DNA of 64,000 nt from Bacteroidota bacterium (GTDB lineage: Bacteria > Bacteroidota > Ignavibacteria > Kapaibacteriales > Kapaibacteriaceae). The notes beneath the pieces are model-generated. The model did no database searches. It saw only the letters and a program-made list of their open reading frames with translations, and was not told where the DNA came from. The DNA lies in the NCBI GenBank assembly GCA_018266735.1, contig JAFDZT010000009.1, forward strand, positions 1 to 64,000, given 5' to 3'. The number at the start of each line of letters is the position of its first letter. The first letter of the stretch is position 1. Positions 43,602-51,805 of this stretch are shown in pieces. A program made the translations under genes and the position numbers.

Positions 43602-44129
43602 TCAGTTAAGGTTTGCCTCGAGACGTCCGATACGACGCTCGTGGTCGTCAATCTTTTCATTGTGATTCTTGAGCAGCTCCGACTGGCTCTTCAATTCAGA
43701 TGTGTGCCCTTTCTGAACTCTCCCGATGTTCTCAATCGCATGCTCGAGAACAATCAGTTTCTGATCCGATGAAGCTTCATCCTTGATGTAAGCAGCCACT
43801 GCATTCTCGGCCTCACTACGTGGGTTCAACTTCGCACCCACTACAACGCTTGCTGGGAATGACGTATGGCCGTTGAGCTTCATCAACTGAAGCCCGGCTT
43901 CGTTGTCTGCATACGGAGATCCGGAGCCTGTGAGGATCCAGCCCGGATTGATGCCGAGATCTTGATACTTCTTGTAGTACCGATCGGGGACATCCGTTCG
44001 GTCGGTCTCCCAATTGTAGAGCGTCTGCCAGCTATCACCCATCCCCAACTGCTCACCAAGCTCCCTCGCCTTGAGGCGGAGATACTTTCGCGCCTGCTTG
44101 AGACGCTGCCCTATGGTTGTGTCGGTCAT
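43602..44129 (-). CDS. phage repressor-like helix-turn-helix protein with coiled-coil tail
   Basis: The 175-residue protein has an N-terminal HTH (about 5-65, GQRLKQARKYLRLKARELGEQLGMGDSWQTLYNWE), a linker GWILTGSGSPYADNEAG, and a C-terminal coiled coil (about 125-175) for oligomerisation. There is no LexA-type protease domain. It faces the early operon across a 138-bp divergent region, the position of a lysogeny repressor. The N-terminal 85 residues are clearly paralogous to the product of 44501-44971. Confidence 0.82.
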   Translation of the reverse strand: MTDTTIGQRLKQARKYLRLKARELGEQLGMGDSWQTLYNWETDRTDVPDRYYKKYQDLGINPGWILTGSGSPYADNEAGLQLMKLNGHTSFPASVVVGAKLNPRSEAENAVAAYIKDEASSDQKLIVLEHAIENIGRVQKGHTSELKSQSELLKNHNEKIDDHERRIGRLEANLN

Positions 44130-44267
44130 CGGTTCATGTGGATAAGAAATCTGCGAGTATTACAAGAAGTCCTTGCATACACAGAAAAAAGCCTTTAACT
44201 TGCAACATGAGCAGAAACAGAAACGGTATCTGCAAACAGTTACAGAATGAAAATCTAAGGTGTTCTT
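44130..44267. promoter_or_regulatory. divergent control region of the lysogeny switch
   Basis: This A/T-richer gap separates the leftward repressor from the rightward early operon and must hold both promoters and the operators. TTGCA appears at about 44174 and 44199, and TGCAA at about 44231, roughly 25-32 bp apart, which could be operator half-sites. No consensus promoter was identified. Confidence 0.5.
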
Positions 44268-44504
44268 GTGGAAAATGCAAGCGAAAATCTGCTGGTGGAC
44301 GGTATCGACATCCCGGTGGGGGTGGTTCCCAAGCCAAGCCCACGCACCGAGCTACTTGGGATTCGCATTACAAAGGCCCAGAAGGGCACCCTGAAGAAGG
44401 CTGCGCGGATCAAGAAGTGCGAAGTGACCGACTTGGTCAATCCTGCCGTCTTCGCCGTCATCGCTCACTATGAGCGCATGATTGAAGCCCAGGAGGCGCA
44501 ATGA
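44268..44504 (+). CDS. small phage protein, unknown
   Basis: The GTG start at 44268 is supported by AAGGTG upstream. The 78-residue product has an acidic start, a PKPSPR linker and a helical, basic C-terminal half (ITKAQKGTLKKAARIKKCEVTDLV) that could bind DNA. It is the first gene of the rightward operon and overlaps the next gene by 4 bp. Confidence 0.6.
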   Translation: MENASENLLVDGIDIPVGVVPKPSPRTELLGIRITKAQKGTLKKAARIKKCEVTDLVNPAVFAVIAHYERMIEAQEAQ

Positions 44505-44971
44505 ACGCCACACTTGCAAATCGATTCAAGTCAGCCCGAGGCATGCTCGGACTATCGGCACAGGCACTCGGTGAACTCATGGGCTTGGGGTCCGGATGGA
44601 AGAACATCTACAACTGGGAGAATCGCGGCAATCCGCCTCTCGAGATGATGTCCTGCTACCATGCCCTCGGCGTCGATCTGAACTGGCTGATCACCGGCGT
44701 TGGATCGCCTTACAACGATACTCCTGCAGGGGCACGGCTTCGTGAGAACGCTGCCAATGCCCAGCCGACGAGCAAGGCAGCCACCATGACGTTCATCGAT
44801 GCCGAGAACGCATACAAGAACATGATGACCGAAGTACCCGTGAGCATGACAGTGCTCCAGGCAGAGGTACTTCGCATTCTGGCCGCGCGACATAAGGTCG
44901 ACATCGGTACTCTGCTTGCCGGACCCATCCTAACCTACTGCGAATCAATGGCCATCGAGGTGCTGCAATGA
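44501..44971 (+). CDS. Cro-position regulator, paralogue of the repressor
   Basis: The 156-residue protein has an HTH (about 5-65) with RFKSARGMLGLSAQALGELMGLGSGWKNIYNWE and the same linker phrase as the repressor, NWLITGVGSPYNDTPAGARL. The C-terminal half differs: it has LQAEVLRILAARHKVD instead of a coiled coil. By position it plays the part of Cro or a CII-like activator. It overlaps both neighbours by 4 bp. Confidence 0.78.
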   Translation: MNATLANRFKSARGMLGLSAQALGELMGLGSGWKNIYNWENRGNPPLEMMSCYHALGVDLNWLITGVGSPYNDTPAGARLRENAANAQPTSKAATMTFIDAENAYKNMMTEVPVSMTVLQAEVLRILAARHKVDIGTLLAGPILTYCESMAIEVLQ

Positions 44972-45303
44972 GCACCATCATTGTTACCACCCCGGACGAG
45001 CTCCAGTCACTCATTCGTGACGCAGTTCGCGCCGAGATCGCCCAACAGAAGGAGCACTACACAGTCGACGAGGCCGCTGTCTACCTCGGCATGTCGGTCA
45101 GCCGGCTCTATCAGATCAGCTCGATACAAAACCCCGTCATTCCATCGGTACAAGTAGGACGCATGAAGCGTTTCCTGCGCAAGGACCTCGACAGATATCT
45201 GCAGGCGAACACGCGACGCTCAGTCGGCGACGCAAAGTCGGACGCTGCAGCGCGTAGCATGCGCGAAAAGGTAGGGAAGGGGGGTAGTGCTATGCGCAAG
45301 TGA
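44968..45303 (+). CDS. excisionase / AlpA-like DNA-binding protein
   Basis: The 111-residue product has an N-terminal helix and a winged-helix MerR/excisionase motif: HYTVDEAAVYLGMSVSRLYQIS (about 30-51) followed by VQVGRMKRFLRKDLDRYL. The C-terminal tail is basic. Such proteins act in excision or as transcription factors. An integrase partner is not visible in the window. Confidence 0.72.
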   Translation: MSTIIVTTPDELQSLIRDAVRAEIAQQKEHYTVDEAAVYLGMSVSRLYQISSIQNPVIPSVQVGRMKRFLRKDLDRYLQANTRRSVGDAKSDAAARSMREKVGKGGSAMRK

Positions 45304-45347
45304 CAACAGAGGGACATATCACCCCGACAATTCGCCCCAAAAACAGC

Positions 45348-45378
45348 GAAGCCCGAGCAAGTGAGTTACTCGGGCTTC
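45348..45378. other. stem-loop between early genes
   Basis: A perfect 10-bp stem GAAGCCCGAG / CTCGGGCTTC with an 11-nt loop lies in the gap after the excisionase-like gene. No T-run follows, so it may be an RNA processing or attenuation site. Confidence 0.5.
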
Positions 45379-45432
45379 AGGATAACGCGGCCGAAACCGC
45401 ATCAATACACCAACAAACCTACGGAGAACACA

Positions 45433-45717
45433 GTGGCAACGCAACTGCTCCCACCCCTCACCGGCCACGCAATGAAAATGGTGCTCACACCCGAGCCCAT
45501 CGACTGCGGCCGAAGCATTCCCAACAACATCATCATCGGCAAGGACGGATCGCTCTTCAACGTGCACCATCTGCCCAACGCCGTGCTGATCCAGTCCGAA
45601 GCAACGGGCCGTGTGGCCGTGATCGCGACCGAAGAACTCGTGTTCCTGGTCGAGACCTACGGACTCGGACAGAAGCCGCCGACAGATGACGGTCTTCTGG
45701 TGGGAGTAGAGCAATGA
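45433..45717 (+). CDS. small phage protein, unknown
   Basis: The GTG at 45433 with GGAG seven bases upstream gives 94 residues; the in-frame GTG at 45361 lies inside a hairpin and is less likely. The product has beta-rich segments (NNIIIGKDGSLFNVHHL, GRVAVIATEELVFLVETYG) and no signal. It overlaps the following gene by 4 bp. Confidence 0.6.
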   Translation: MATQLLPPLTGHAMKMVLTPEPIDCGRSIPNNIIIGKDGSLFNVHHLPNAVLIQSEATGRVAVIATEELVFLVETYGLGQKPPTDDGLLVGVEQ

Positions 45718-45941
45718 GAACCTTCAACCTCAAGGTCGGCATCGAACGCATCGATGAGACCCCAATGCTTTGCATTGGACTCAAGACCACCAGCAACAAG
45801 CCTGCCAGCGAGCCCCTACGAAAGGCCGTGACGATCACGGCCGTGCTCATCCTCCTCGTGCTCACGTTCAAGGCCATGGACGCCTCCGACGCCGAAGCAC
45901 ACCCACAACAAACCGTCAACCTTTCGAGCATCACACGATGA
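45714..45941 (+). CDS. small phage membrane protein
   Basis: The 75-residue product has a polar N-terminal half and one hydrophobic segment (AVTITAVLILLVLTFKAM). It overlaps the preceding and following genes by 4 bp each, which argues for translation. Function unknown. Confidence 0.55.
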   Translation: MRTFNLKVGIERIDETPMLCIGLKTTSNKPASEPLRKAVTITAVLILLVLTFKAMDASDAEAHPQQTVNLSSITR

Positions 45942-46879
45942 GCCAGACAATGCAAATGGTAGAAGCCAAGGCTGTCTACACCAACTTACCCGCACTTCCT
46001 CCTGTACTTCGACGCATCGACTCCTCGAGCAACAGGTTCTACTATGACGTCGCTCCGGACGGATCACCCGAGTTCTTTCCATCTGTCACCACCATCATCG
46101 ATGCACGTGCACCGATGCCCTTCGGACTCAAGAAGTGGTACGCCGACATGGGATGGGATGCAGCCCAGGAGCAGATGAACCGCGCAGCGCATTACGGCAC
46201 GTTCATGCACATCCTGATCAGCGAGTTCCTCACGAAGGGACAGATCACGCTCGACCACGAGATCGACATCCGTGTCAAGTCGTACCGCGAAGAAGAGAAC
46301 CTCGACTTCGACAACAAGTGGTGGGCCGACTCCATCCGCAAGGATGTGCTCGCGTTCGCTCAGATGTGCAATGAGAAGAACATCAAGATCCTCGCGATCG
46401 AGATCCCTCTCAAGTCCCGCAAGGGCTTTGCCGGCACGATCGACCTCGTCTGCGAGCTCGAGTTCGCGAAGAAGACCGTCCGTGCGATCATCGACATGAA
46501 GTCCGGCAAGAAGGGCTTCTACGAAACGCACGAGATCCAGCTCGCGGCATACCGCGACATGTGGAACGAAAACTTCCCTGAGCTACCGGTCACGATGGTC
46601 TTCAACTGGAGCCCGAAGGATTGGGAGAAGACACCCACGTACACGCTCACCAATCAGACCGACAGCGAGAACGCTGCGAAGTGGCCGTACTACCTCGAGA
46701 TGTACAAGCGTTTCGAAGCCACGAAGCCGAAGCCGTGGATCGAGTGCCGAGGTACGGTCTTCCTGGGTCGTGAACTCACGGGCAACTACAACGTGGTCGA
46801 TGTCGAGGAGTACCTCAAGGCCAAGCACTCACCATCCAACACTGCAGCCGAAGCACTCGTGGCTGCCGACGACTTCTGA
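45938..46879 (+). CDS. PD-(D/E)XK nuclease, RecB/Cas4-like phage exonuclease
   Basis: The 313-residue protein shows the nuclease core in order: H in the N-terminal helix region AAHYGTFMHILISEFL, GFAGTIDLVCEL (near 164-175), RAIIDMKSGKK (D near 186, K near 188) and the following helix HEIQLAAYRDMW with the conserved Q-xxx-Y. This matches RecB-type exonucleases of phage recombination systems. The gene is followed by an SMC-like ATPase and an SSB-like protein, so together they may process DNA ends. An N-terminal extension to 45770 overlaps the previous gene and is rejected. Confidence 0.85.
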   Translation: MSQTMQMVEAKAVYTNLPALPPVLRRIDSSSNRFYYDVAPDGSPEFFPSVTTIIDARAPMPFGLKKWYADMGWDAAQEQMNRAAHYGTFMHILISEFLTKGQITLDHEIDIRVKSYREEENLDFDNKWWADSIRKDVLAFAQMCNEKNIKILAIEIPLKSRKGFAGTIDLVCELEFAKKTVRAIIDMKSGKKGFYETHEIQLAAYRDMWNENFPELPVTMVFNWSPKDWEKTPTYTLTNQTDSENAAKWPYYLEMYKRFEATKPKPWIECRGTVFLGRELTGNYNVVDVEEYLKAKHSPSNTAAEALVAADDF

Positions 46880-46911
46880 ACAACACCAACAACAAACACC
46901 ACTGCACCACT

Positions 46912-48321
46912 ATGACGCATATCCAATCAATCAGTATCCGCAACATCATGGGCATCGGCTCACTGGATGTTGTGCCCGTGAACGGCAAGGTCACCCTTGC
47001 GCACGGGAAGAACGGGACCGGCAAGTCCTCGTTCGTGACAGGCCTGCAGACCGCATTCGGTGCACAGGCCATTGCACCTGCTCAACTCATCCGTGAAGGA
47101 GCCGAGAAGGGCGAGACGGTCGTGATCCTCACAGATGGTACGACGATAAACCGTCAGGTGTCCGACACCGGTACAAAGGTCAAAGTGACCGATGCCAACG
47201 GCCTATCGCACAGCAAGCCTCAGACGGTGATCGACTCGCTGTATAACGTCACGCAGTTCAACCCGATCAAGTTACTCGATACCGACAAGGCCTCGCGTGA
47301 TGCACGTCTTCGTGCGGTCATGGAGTGCATGCCGATCAAGGTCACGGCCGAGATGCTTCTCGAAGTAGCTCCGATGCTTGCATCACAGATCGGATCCATC
47401 GATGTATCGAAGCACGGTCTCGACGTGATCGACATCGCCTACAAGAAGATCTTCGAAGCTCGCACGGACAAGAACCGTGCAGTCAAGGAAGCATCGATGA
47501 CAGTGGTCTCTTTGAAAGAGACCCTCGTCGATGTGCCGAGCGACCTCGAGTCGACACTTGCACAGATCGAAGACCTGAAGTCTAAGATCAGTGCACTGCA
47601 GGCAAAGCGCAACGCCTACAACGACGAGTTCGAGAACGAACGTCGCGGCCTGCGCGAGAAGGCTCTGCAAGTAGCCAACGAGAGCATCAGCTCTGCAGCG
47701 GCCGTTCGTGACGAGGCCATCCGTTCAGCGACCATCGCATACGAAACGGAGCTTGCGAAGATCAACGAGGCCAAGGACAACACGCTGCAGCTCATCGAGG
47801 CGTCCTACACCGAGAAGCGCGAAGCAAAGGCCCGTGCTTTCGAGGATCGTCACACGCCGCTCATGGCCTCCCTCGGTCAACTCGAAGAGCAGTCCCGGAA
47901 CGCCGTCGGTGCAGCAAAGCAACGCGAGATCATCGCCGACATGCAGAAGAAGAACGACGCACTGGCTCTCGAGGCCGATGCCATGACGGCAGCCCTCGAT
48001 CGGCTCAAGGCCTTGCGTACGAAGCTGGCTTCGGAGATGCCTATCCCGGGTCTTGAAGTACGTGAGAACGAGATCTACTTCGACGGCCGCGCATGGGATA
48101 CGCTCAACACGGCCAAGCGCATTGCTATCGCCGTCGAGCTGGCAGCCATCCGCAGCGGGAAGCTCGGTGTGATCTGCGTCGATGGTTGCGAGGCACTGGA
48201 CTCGGAGTCCTTCGAACTCCTCGCTGATCAATGTTCAAAGCGCGGACTGCAGCTCTTCGCGACTCGTGTTGATGACGAGGCGTTCACGATCGAAACACTT
48301 GATCTGGCGGAGGTGGCGTGA
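46912..48321 (+). CDS. SMC/RecF/SbcC-like AAA ATPase
   Basis: The 469-residue protein has Walker A GKNGTGKSS (32-40) close to the N-terminus, a long alpha-helical middle (about 190-380) predicted as coiled coil, a short signature region LNTAKRIAIAVELA and Walker B LGVICVDGCEALD (about 418-430). This is a small SMC-type ATPase such as phages use with a nuclease partner. The leader before the ATG is CAA-rich and lacks a ribosome site. Its stop overlaps the next gene (GTGA). Confidence 0.83.
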   Translation: MTHIQSISIRNIMGIGSLDVVPVNGKVTLAHGKNGTGKSSFVTGLQTAFGAQAIAPAQLIREGAEKGETVVILTDGTTINRQVSDTGTKVKVTDANGLSHSKPQTVIDSLYNVTQFNPIKLLDTDKASRDARLRAVMECMPIKVTAEMLLEVAPMLASQIGSIDVSKHGLDVIDIAYKKIFEARTDKNRAVKEASMTVVSLKETLVDVPSDLESTLAQIEDLKSKISALQAKRNAYNDEFENERRGLREKALQVANESISSAAAVRDEAIRSATIAYETELAKINEAKDNTLQLIEASYTEKREAKARAFEDRHTPLMASLGQLEEQSRNAVGAAKQREIIADMQKKNDALALEADAMTAALDRLKALRTKLASEMPIPGLEVRENEIYFDGRAWDTLNTAKRIAIAVELAAIRSGKLGVICVDGCEALDSESFELLADQCSKRGLQLFATRVDDEAFTIETLDLAEVA

Positions 48322-48656
48322 GCGACTTCGTGAACATCCAGCTTCGGCGCATTACGTGTTGCAATTGTGGCGTGGTGTTCGCGATCGGTGAAGACCACGT
48401 GCAACAGCTCAAGGAAAAAGGGTCAACGTTCTACTGCCCTTCAGGTCACGGGCAGTACTTCGACAAAGTGGATCCGTGCGAGAAGTCGAAGAGGCGGATC
48501 GCTGAACTCAACGAGCAGCTCGATGCTGCAGCGAAGAAGATCCGCGAGCTCGAGAGAGGCAACCGCTGCGAGCACTGCGGTAAGAGGTACAAGAACCTCA
48601 TCAGGCACATTCAGAAACAACATTCAGAACAACTAACGGAGAAGGCCAATGCCTAA
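48318..48656 (+). CDS. small zinc-finger protein
   Basis: The GTG start at 48318 follows GGAGGTGGC. The 112-residue product has one CxxC pair near the start (TCCNCGVVF) with FYCPSGHGQYF as a likely second half-site, a coiled-coil helix (about 57-78), and a C-terminal C2H2 finger CEHCGKRYKNLIRHIQKQH. It probably binds DNA or RNA. It overlaps both neighbours and is part of the recombination gene cluster. Confidence 0.7.
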   Translation: MSDFVNIQLRRITCCNCGVVFAIGEDHVQQLKEKGSTFYCPSGHGQYFDKVDPCEKSKRRIAELNEQLDAAAKKIRELERGNRCEHCGKRYKNLIRHIQKQHSEQLTEKANA

Positions 48657-49491
48657 GACCATCTGGCACACCAAGAAGCGCATCCTCACTGAGGCAGAGA
48701 TGCGCGTCCGCAAGGACAGCATCGTTGAGCACATGCAGAAGATCAATGAGATCCGGGCGCTCAAGAAGATCGAGGACAAGAAGTTCGCCAATCAGCTGAA
48801 GCCCCATCAGACTCTCGTGGACGAGATGATGGAGCAGATCTCCACAGGAGTCGACGAGGGCAAGGCACAGTGTGAAGTACAAGTGGACGCTGTGACGCAG
48901 ACGGTTCGATTCATCAAGGTCGATCGCAAGTGGAATGAAGAGTTGAACGACTACGAATACTCACGTGAGCTCTTCGACGAGAAGACCTTCGAGGAAGTAG
49001 GGGAGAAGCAGCTCAGCATGTGGCAAGACATGGAAGTTGACGACAGCGTGGACAGTCTGTGGAGTGTCCTCGCAGAAAACGAGCGAGATGCACTGAGCGA
49101 TCTCGATGCAGACGAAACCATCGACTGGCCGGAAGCGGTCGGCGGTCTTCTCACGCCGATGTCCGGACGTGCCGCTGCGCTCTTCTTGCGCCTCACGGGT
49201 AAGCCGGACGTGTTCGTGATCCAGGTGTTCAAGAACGTCGGTCTGCGCGAAGCCCTTGAGCTCATCGAGGATTGCCGTTTGAAGGTGCTCCTCGGTGAAG
49301 ATGAAGGGGTCGAGGAAGAGTTCATGAGCGGCGTCTTCTCGGATGTCGAAGTCGGCAGGTGGCTCCTTGAGAACACCATCAACATCCCGCATCGCAAAGC
49401 CGAGTCGGACATCGACGGCATCAACTTCCACTCGGACGAGATCCCGGACGGCGAAGTACTCACACCTCCCGTAGAGGTTGGCGATGAATAG
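48649..49491 (+). CDS. acidic phage protein, unknown
   Basis: The 280-residue product starts with a basic helical region (KKRILTEAEMRVRKDSIVEHM) and becomes strongly acidic in its second half (for example DLDADETIDWPE and GEDEGVEEEFM). No catalytic motif was recognised. Its place between a zinc-finger protein and the SSB-like protein suggests a DNA replication or recombination accessory. It overlaps the upstream gene by 8 bp. Confidence 0.65.
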   Translation: MPKTIWHTKKRILTEAEMRVRKDSIVEHMQKINEIRALKKIEDKKFANQLKPHQTLVDEMMEQISTGVDEGKAQCEVQVDAVTQTVRFIKVDRKWNEELNDYEYSRELFDEKTFEEVGEKQLSMWQDMEVDDSVDSLWSVLAENERDALSDLDADETIDWPEAVGGLLTPMSGRAAALFLRLTGKPDVFVIQVFKNVGLREALELIEDCRLKVLLGEDEGVEEEFMSGVFSDVEVGRWLLENTINIPHRKAESDIDGINFHSDEIPDGEVLTPPVEVGDE

Positions 49492-49600
49492 TACCGGGTT
49501 TGTCGTCGGCATCATCGTGATCGCACTCGTAAGCATTCCGATCGCCTATGCGATCATGACTCTCGTCAACAACATCAACAACAACAAACACATCAACTGA
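49484..49600 (+). CDS. 38-residue single-span membrane peptide
   Basis: The ATG at 49484 overlaps the end of the preceding gene. The product is nearly all one hydrophobic helix (GFVVGIIVIALVSIPIAYAI) with an Asn-rich tail, NNINNNKHIN, encoded by AAC repeats. Phages often carry such tiny membrane peptides. Supported only by coupling and composition. Confidence 0.5.
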   Translation: MNSTGFVVGIIVIALVSIPIAYAIMTLVNNINNNKHIN

Positions 49601-49611
49601 AAGACAACACA

Positions 49612-50331
49612 ATGGCATTCGGAACAACAAGCAACCAGGGAAACAAGGTCTACTTCAACTGCGCCAACGGATCGTTCGTGCGCAAGATGGCCGAGCCCAC
49701 AGAGATGTCTCGCACTCGCGTCAACAAGGAAGGCAACACGGTTCACGAGGAGCTGTACTCCTATGTGGATGGCCTCATCGTCGATGCCAAGTTCGAGACC
49801 AAGGACTTCCAGGGGAAGCCGAGCACGAGCTTCATCGTGGAAGTCGCAGATCCCGATGGCGGCCCATCGGTTGTGATCGCGATGCGTGACAACAGTGCAT
49901 ACACGTCGAGTCTCATCGGCCGCCTTGCGAAGATCCCCGACTTCACGAAGCCGGTGCGCCTGTTCATCTGGTCGATGGAGAACAAGGTTCACCCTGATCG
50001 TCCATTCACCGGCATCAGCGTCTACACGAAGCCCGGCGACAAGAGCACCAAGCTGACATCGGCACTTGCTACGGAGACGGCTGCAGAGAAGCTCACGCCC
50101 GAAGAACGTGCACTGGTGACCATCATGCCGGACGTTGAGCTCATCGACATCAACGATGTGATCACTCCCGTCAAGACGAAGCAGATCAAGTTCCTCAAGA
50201 CGTTCTTCGCCGATAACATCGAGCAGCTCATCAAGCGCGCAAAGTCGTTCAATGCGATCAGCACTTCAAATCCATCCATGCCTGCTCCTGCCGGTGATGC
50301 GATGGAAGATCCCGACGACGTTCCATTCTGA
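49612..50331 (+). CDS. putative phage single-stranded DNA-binding protein
   Basis: The 239-residue protein has a beta-rich N-terminal region (about 10-130; KVYFNCANGSFVRKM, STSFIVEVADPDGGPSVVIAM) and a flexible C-terminus ending EDPDDVPF. This acidic tail with a terminal PF is the interaction tip of bacterial and phage SSB proteins. The OB-fold cannot be proven by eye. It sits between recombination and replication genes. The leader is CAA-rich without a ribosome site, and a terminator follows. Confidence 0.68.
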   Translation: MAFGTTSNQGNKVYFNCANGSFVRKMAEPTEMSRTRVNKEGNTVHEELYSYVDGLIVDAKFETKDFQGKPSTSFIVEVADPDGGPSVVIAMRDNSAYTSSLIGRLAKIPDFTKPVRLFIWSMENKVHPDRPFTGISVYTKPGDKSTKLTSALATETAAEKLTPEERALVTIMPDVELIDINDVITPVKTKQIKFLKTFFADNIEQLIKRAKSFNAISTSNPSMPAPAGDAMEDPDDVPF

Positions 50332-50381
50332 CAATGGCCTTCGGGCCTTCACATCAGTTCTTCGGGACTATGTGGGTGAGA

Positions 50382-50413
50382 GCCCCCGGCAGGGGTGTCG
50401 GGGGCGATTTTTT
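50382..50413 (+). terminator. rho-independent terminator after the SSB-like gene
   Basis: The stem GCCCCCG / CGGGGGC with a 10-nt loop is followed by GATTTTTT. Confidence 0.88.
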
Positions 50414-50434
50414 ACAACACAAACAACGACAACT

Positions 50435-51181
50435 ATGATTCTCTTCTTTGATCTCGAGACGACAGGCACGAACGTCGCGAAGGACCGGATCGTGCAGATG
50501 GCGTTTAAGCAGTTCAACTACGACGATGCGCCTGATGACACCGAGCGCGTATTGCCGTGCAGCCAGCTCGAGACGCTGGTCTTCCCTGAGATGTACATTC
50601 CAGAGGAAGCAACGGCAGTGCACGGCATCACCAATGAGATGGTTGTCGGTCTGCAACCCTTCTCTACATGGGCTCCACGGGTGCTCGAGTTGCTCAATTC
50701 ATCGACACACATCGTTGGCTACAACATCCAGAACTACGACATCCCTTTGCTTGCCGAAGAGCTCGCGCGATGTGGCTTTGATTGGCCTGAACATCTGGTC
50801 ACTGTCGACTTGTACAGATCGTGGGCCAAGCGTGAAACGCGCACTCTCGCTGATGCTGTCAAACGCTTCGGAGCGATCCTCGATATCGATGCTCTGCATG
50901 ATGCCGGTGCGGATGTAGATGCGACTATCGGTGTGATCAACGGAATGTTCGAAGAGTATGATGTGGCATTCGAAGATCTCGCCAAAGACTCCGACAACGG
51001 CCCCGCCTGCGATCCTGCGCGGTACTTCCGAAAGACCGATGATGGCGTCGTCGTATTCGCATTCGGTAAGCACAAGGACCTCCCCGCAGAATCACAGCGC
51101 GGATACCTCCGGTGGATGCTCGGCTCCGACTTCCCCATGACAACCAAGAAGTTCATCGCACAGAAGTTGGGAGTGGTGTGA
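50435..51181 (+). CDS. DnaQ-like 3'-5' exonuclease
   Basis: The 248-residue protein carries the DEDDh motifs: Exo I FFDLETTGT (D6, E8), Exo II VGYNIQNYDIPLL and Exo III HDAGADVDATIGV with the H and D pair. A C-terminal extension has FAFGKHKDLPAESQRGYLRWML, the small GKHK domain often found after phage exonuclease domains. It would proofread or trim DNA during replication. The start has a CAA-rich leader. Its last base is the first base of the next start codon. Confidence 0.9.
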   Translation: MILFFDLETTGTNVAKDRIVQMAFKQFNYDDAPDDTERVLPCSQLETLVFPEMYIPEEATAVHGITNEMVVGLQPFSTWAPRVLELLNSSTHIVGYNIQNYDIPLLAEELARCGFDWPEHLVTVDLYRSWAKRETRTLADAVKRFGAILDIDALHDAGADVDATIGVINGMFEEYDVAFEDLAKDSDNGPACDPARYFRKTDDGVVVFAFGKHKDLPAESQRGYLRWMLGSDFPMTTKKFIAQKLGVV

Positions 51182-51498
51182 TGTTCCCCAAAGACATTGA
51201 TCTGTACCAAAGTGCTCGCGCTCGAGCCAACGGAATGGTAGATGCAGAAGAGGCTCGCGTGATCTACACCATGGGACTTGCCGGCGAGACTGGTGAAGTA
51301 GTCGACGAGATCAAGAAGGTCATTGGTCACGGCAAGCTCTACGATCGAGAGAAGCTCGTCGATGAGATGGGCGACGTGCTGTGGTATCTCTCGCAACTGG
51401 CATGGATCCACGGCATCACAATGTCCGAGATCATGGAGGCCAACACTCTGAAGCTAAATGCACGGTATCCCAACGGCTTCGAGAAGGAGTCTACATGA
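51181..51498 (+). CDS. MazG-like nucleoside triphosphate pyrophosphohydrolase
   Basis: The 105-residue protein shows the all-alpha NTP-PPase pattern: GETGEVVDEIKKV (ExxE) and DEMGDVLWYLSQLA (ExxD) with an acidic metal site. Such phage enzymes clean or alter nucleotide pools or affect (p)ppGpp. It overlaps the exonuclease by one base and the next gene by 4 bp. Confidence 0.88.
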   Translation: MFPKDIDLYQSARARANGMVDAEEARVIYTMGLAGETGEVVDEIKKVIGHGKLYDREKLVDEMGDVLWYLSQLAWIHGITMSEIMEANTLKLNARYPNGFEKEST

Positions 51499-51713
51499 GA
51501 CTGATTGATCCGCAACCCATGGACACGCTGCCTGCGACTGGTCGCGTATTCGTCGAGATCCACCAGTATTCGGGTGGTGAGAATCCCGCACACTTCACAG
51601 TTGAAAAAGATGTGAGGTATATCCGTCGCGATTTGGAAGAGTACGATGCCAGCGATCGGTGGCGCATCGAATACATCGTGTGGTCACGCACTGCAATGCC
51701 GTATGAAAACTGA
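51495..51713 (+). CDS. small phage protein, unknown
   Basis: The 72-residue product (MRLIDPQPMDTLPATGRVFV at the start) has two beta-type segments, VFVEIHQYSG and WRIEYIVWSRTAMP. It overlaps the MazG-like gene by 4 bp. Not recognised. A 92-bp gap with a short CGTGG/CCACG hairpin follows. Confidence 0.58.
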   Translation: MRLIDPQPMDTLPATGRVFVEIHQYSGGENPAHFTVEKDVRYIRRDLEEYDASDRWRIEYIVWSRTAMPYEN

Positions 51714-51805
51714 TCACCACTGAGCCCCATGCTCAAGCCCCAGACTCAGGCCGGCGTACCGTGGATCGTTCCCACGGCTGAGTCCAACACGATGGATCAC
51801 ATACC

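Noticed and set aside
44968..45303. Integrase
   Set aside because: The protein is only 111 residues with an excisionase-type winged helix; no tyrosine or serine recombinase motifs are seen here or elsewhere in the window.
45770..45937. N-terminal extension of the RecB-like nuclease
   Set aside because: It lies in another frame of the preceding gene, and the ATG at 45938 shows the usual 4-bp overlap.
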